A stretch of DNA of 9,206 nucleotides from Sediminibacterium sp. (GTDB lineage: Bacteria > Bacteroidota > Bacteroidia > Chitinophagales > Chitinophagaceae). The DNA is taken from positions 1 through 9,206 of the forward strand of contig JAGNTI010000046.1 in NCBI GenBank assembly GCA_017987615.1. Reading direction: 5' to 3'. Both the position numbers and the translations under genes were made by a program. The notes beneath the pieces are model-generated. The model did not search any database. It was not told the origin of the DNA and saw only the letters and a list, made by a program, of their open reading frames with translations. Below are positions 7,955-9,206 of the stretch, one piece after another (the stretch's first letter is position 1; each line of letters starts with the position of its first letter).

Positions 7955-8980
7955 CTACTGATACACACGCACATAATCAACTTCAAAAGTGGCATTGTTA
8001 AAGGCAGCATCGATCGTCCCACCAAAGGTTCCACCCATGGCTAAATTTAACAGCACGAAAAAGTTTTGATTAAATGGCAACGTACTATTGTTGGCAAAAG
8101 TGAAGTAGAGTTCCCCATCAATGTAAAATTTGATAGAAAGCGCTGTCCATTCACATGCATACACATGAAACTCACTGTTGGCACCCGTAATAACTTTGGT
8201 TCCGCCTACCGCATTACCTCCAAAATTGCCCGGATAATGCAGGGTTCCGTAAATTCTATTAACGTCACTACCCTTGTGCTCTACAATATCAATTTCACCA
8301 CAATTGGGCCAGCTTACGGTACTAATATTTGCACCTAACATCCATGCAGCGGGCCAGGTTCCAATACCTACTGGCATTTTTGCGCGTACTTCAACTTTTC
8401 CGTACTTGAATGCAAACTTGTCTTTAGTTAAGAGCCTAGCAGAAGTGTAAGCACTGCCACTATAGTTTTCTTTTTTGGCAATAATTTTTAAAGTTCCATT
8501 GGAAACAATGGCGTTATCCGTTCTATTGGTGTAATACTGCAACTCTTGATTGCCCCATCCACCGGCACCTAAGTCGTAATTCCATTTTGCAGGATTGGGT
8601 GCACCGGGCTGATCAAATTCATCAGACCATATTAACGATTGCGCTACCGTAACAGTAACATCAATTGATTTTGAAATGGTTTGGCCCGCAGTATTTTTTG
8701 CAATCACGTTAACCGAATAATTTCCTGAAGCTGGATATTTATACATCACAGTTCCTGTAGGCACCGTTTGAAAAACTCCATTTCCAAAATCATACTCGTA
8801 CGTTGTTGCATTTGTTGCAGATGCCACAAAATTGACATTACCACTATTGTCAGTACTAACAGTAGCCGTAACCGTTAAATTAGTAGGCGCGGGATTTACA
8901 ACAGGTGCATCACCTTTTGAGCAGGACCCAAAAGACAATGCACCTATTAATAAACTCAACAATAAAGAAGATAAACGCAC
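7955..8980 (-). CDS. PKD-domain GH16 beta-glucanase lipoprotein (laminarinase-like)
   Basis: This 341-residue lipoprotein is a GH16 endo-beta-glucanase. It starts at a GTG (8980); no ATG in frame lies between it and the upstream stop, and the GTG gives an ideal lipoprotein signal ending SFGSC with Cys20. A PKD-like beta-sandwich follows (about 33-112, with YEYDFGNG and YPASGNYSVNVIAKN), then the GH16 domain (about 115-341). The catalytic signature CGEIDIVEHKG carries Glu229, Asp231 and Glu234. WGNQELQYYTN, TSARLLTKDK, WPAAWMLG, FHVYACEWT, FYIDGELYF and NLAMGGTFGG are further family blocks. The gene begins 10 bases after the preceding stop, close enough for translational coupling. Membrane anchoring and the PKD spacer suggest that it works at the cell surface, with the second GH16 acting downstream. 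Which membrane face it occupies cannot be read from the sequence. Confidence 0.93.
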   Translation of the reverse strand: MRLSSLLLSLLIGALSFGSCSKGDAPVVNPAPTNLTVTATVSTDNSGNVNFVASATNATTYEYDFGNGVFQTVPTGTVMYKYPASGNYSVNVIAKNTAGQTISKSIDVTVTVAQSLIWSDEFDQPGAPNPAKWNYDLGAGGWGNQELQYYTNRTDNAIVSNGTLKIIAKKENYSGSAYTSARLLTKDKFAFKYGKVEVRAKMPVGIGTWPAAWMLGANISTVSWPNCGEIDIVEHKGSDVNRIYGTLHYPGNFGGNAVGGTKVITGANSEFHVYACEWTALSIKFYIDGELYFTFANNSTLPFNQNFFVLLNLAMGGTFGGTIDAAFNNATFEVDYVRVYQ

Positions 8981-8990
8981 TTTATTATAA

Positions 8991-9206
8991 TTATTTTGCC
9001 TTCAATTTTTGATACCAAGAGTTACCGTCAGCTCCAATATTTCTTAAATGAATACTTGTAGCTGATGCACTCAAAATTTCATAAGTCGTACCGCCAGTTC
9101 CAAAATTGATAATACCATTACCCGGAACCATAAATTGAATTCTAGTAGAATTCGCCGACGTAGACGTAGATGTAGCGTCCATAAATGCTAATTTTTTAGC
9201 ACCCGT
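8991..9206 (-). CDS. C-terminal end of a probable surface glycan-binding protein (start outside window)
   Basis: An open frame enters from the right edge and ends at a TAA (8991-8993), showing 71 residues. It begins TGAKKLAFMDATSTSTSANST at the edge; the Met at 9182 is internal, not a start. The rest contains NFGTGGTTYEILSASATSIHLRNIG and ends SWYQKLKAK. The pattern YEIL-S-hydrophobic-R-hydrophobic followed by W-Y-KL at the end resembles the C-termini of PKD-containing, SusE-position lipoproteins that commonly lie between susD and GH16 genes in Bacteroidota laminarin loci. That role is inferred from remembered similarity and from its place directly before two GH16 genes. Too little is visible to name a family firmly. 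Confidence 0.6.
   Translation of the reverse strand, partial: TGAKKLAFMDATSTSTSANSTRIQFMVPGNGIINFGTGGTTYEILSASATSIHLRNIGADGNSWYQKLKAK

Noticed and set aside
9128..9180. Thr/Ser-rich stretch with repeated ACG TCT codons as a possible tandem repeat
   Set aside because: Only about three imperfect units (TSTSTSANST); more simply a low-complexity loop in the partial protein.

Overview
The window comes from an AT-rich member of the Bacteroidota. The pointers are a SusC/SusD outer-membrane pair, a type IX secretion (T9SS) C-terminal sorting domain, Bacteroidota-type lipoproteins and start regions without clear Shine-Dalgarno sequences. The protein style suggests Chitinophagaceae or a related Sphingobacteriia-type lineage, but this is an inference from general appearance. 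Every gene I can support lies on the minus strand, so transcription runs from base 9206 towards base 1.

Layout in transcription order. Unit A (9206 to about 7060) has the C-terminal end of a probable surface glycan-binding protein (runs off the window), a lipoprotein GH16 beta-glucanase with a PKD domain, and a second, non-lipidated GH16 beta-glucanase. It ends at a strong intrinsic terminator, a perfect 24-bp palindrome followed by six T on the minus strand. Unit B (6901 to beyond 1) follows a noncoding gap of about 220 bases. The gap contains two matching 13-bp dyads whose centres are 41 bp apart. Unit B encodes a large multidomain secreted GH13 alpha-amylase with a T9SS tail, then a SusC-type TonB-dependent transporter, then a SusD-type lipoprotein cut by the window edge. 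Spacings inside each unit are 10 to 29 bases, which fits two operons.

Functionally this looks like the junction of two polysaccharide utilization loci. Unit A is the tail of a beta-1,3-glucan (laminarin-like) locus. Unit B is an alpha-glucan (starch, glycogen or maltodextrin) locus: the exported amylase cuts polymer outside the cell, SusD captures oligosaccharides, and SusC imports them across the outer membrane with TonB energy. The most unusual points are the amylase being exported by T9SS and encoded first in the operon, instead of being a SusG-like lipoprotein encoded downstream, and the pair of putative operator dyads in front of it. I found no tRNA, rRNA, CRISPR array, insertion sequence or local regulator gene. 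The only stretch without genes is the 224-base gap at 6902-7125, described in the feature list.
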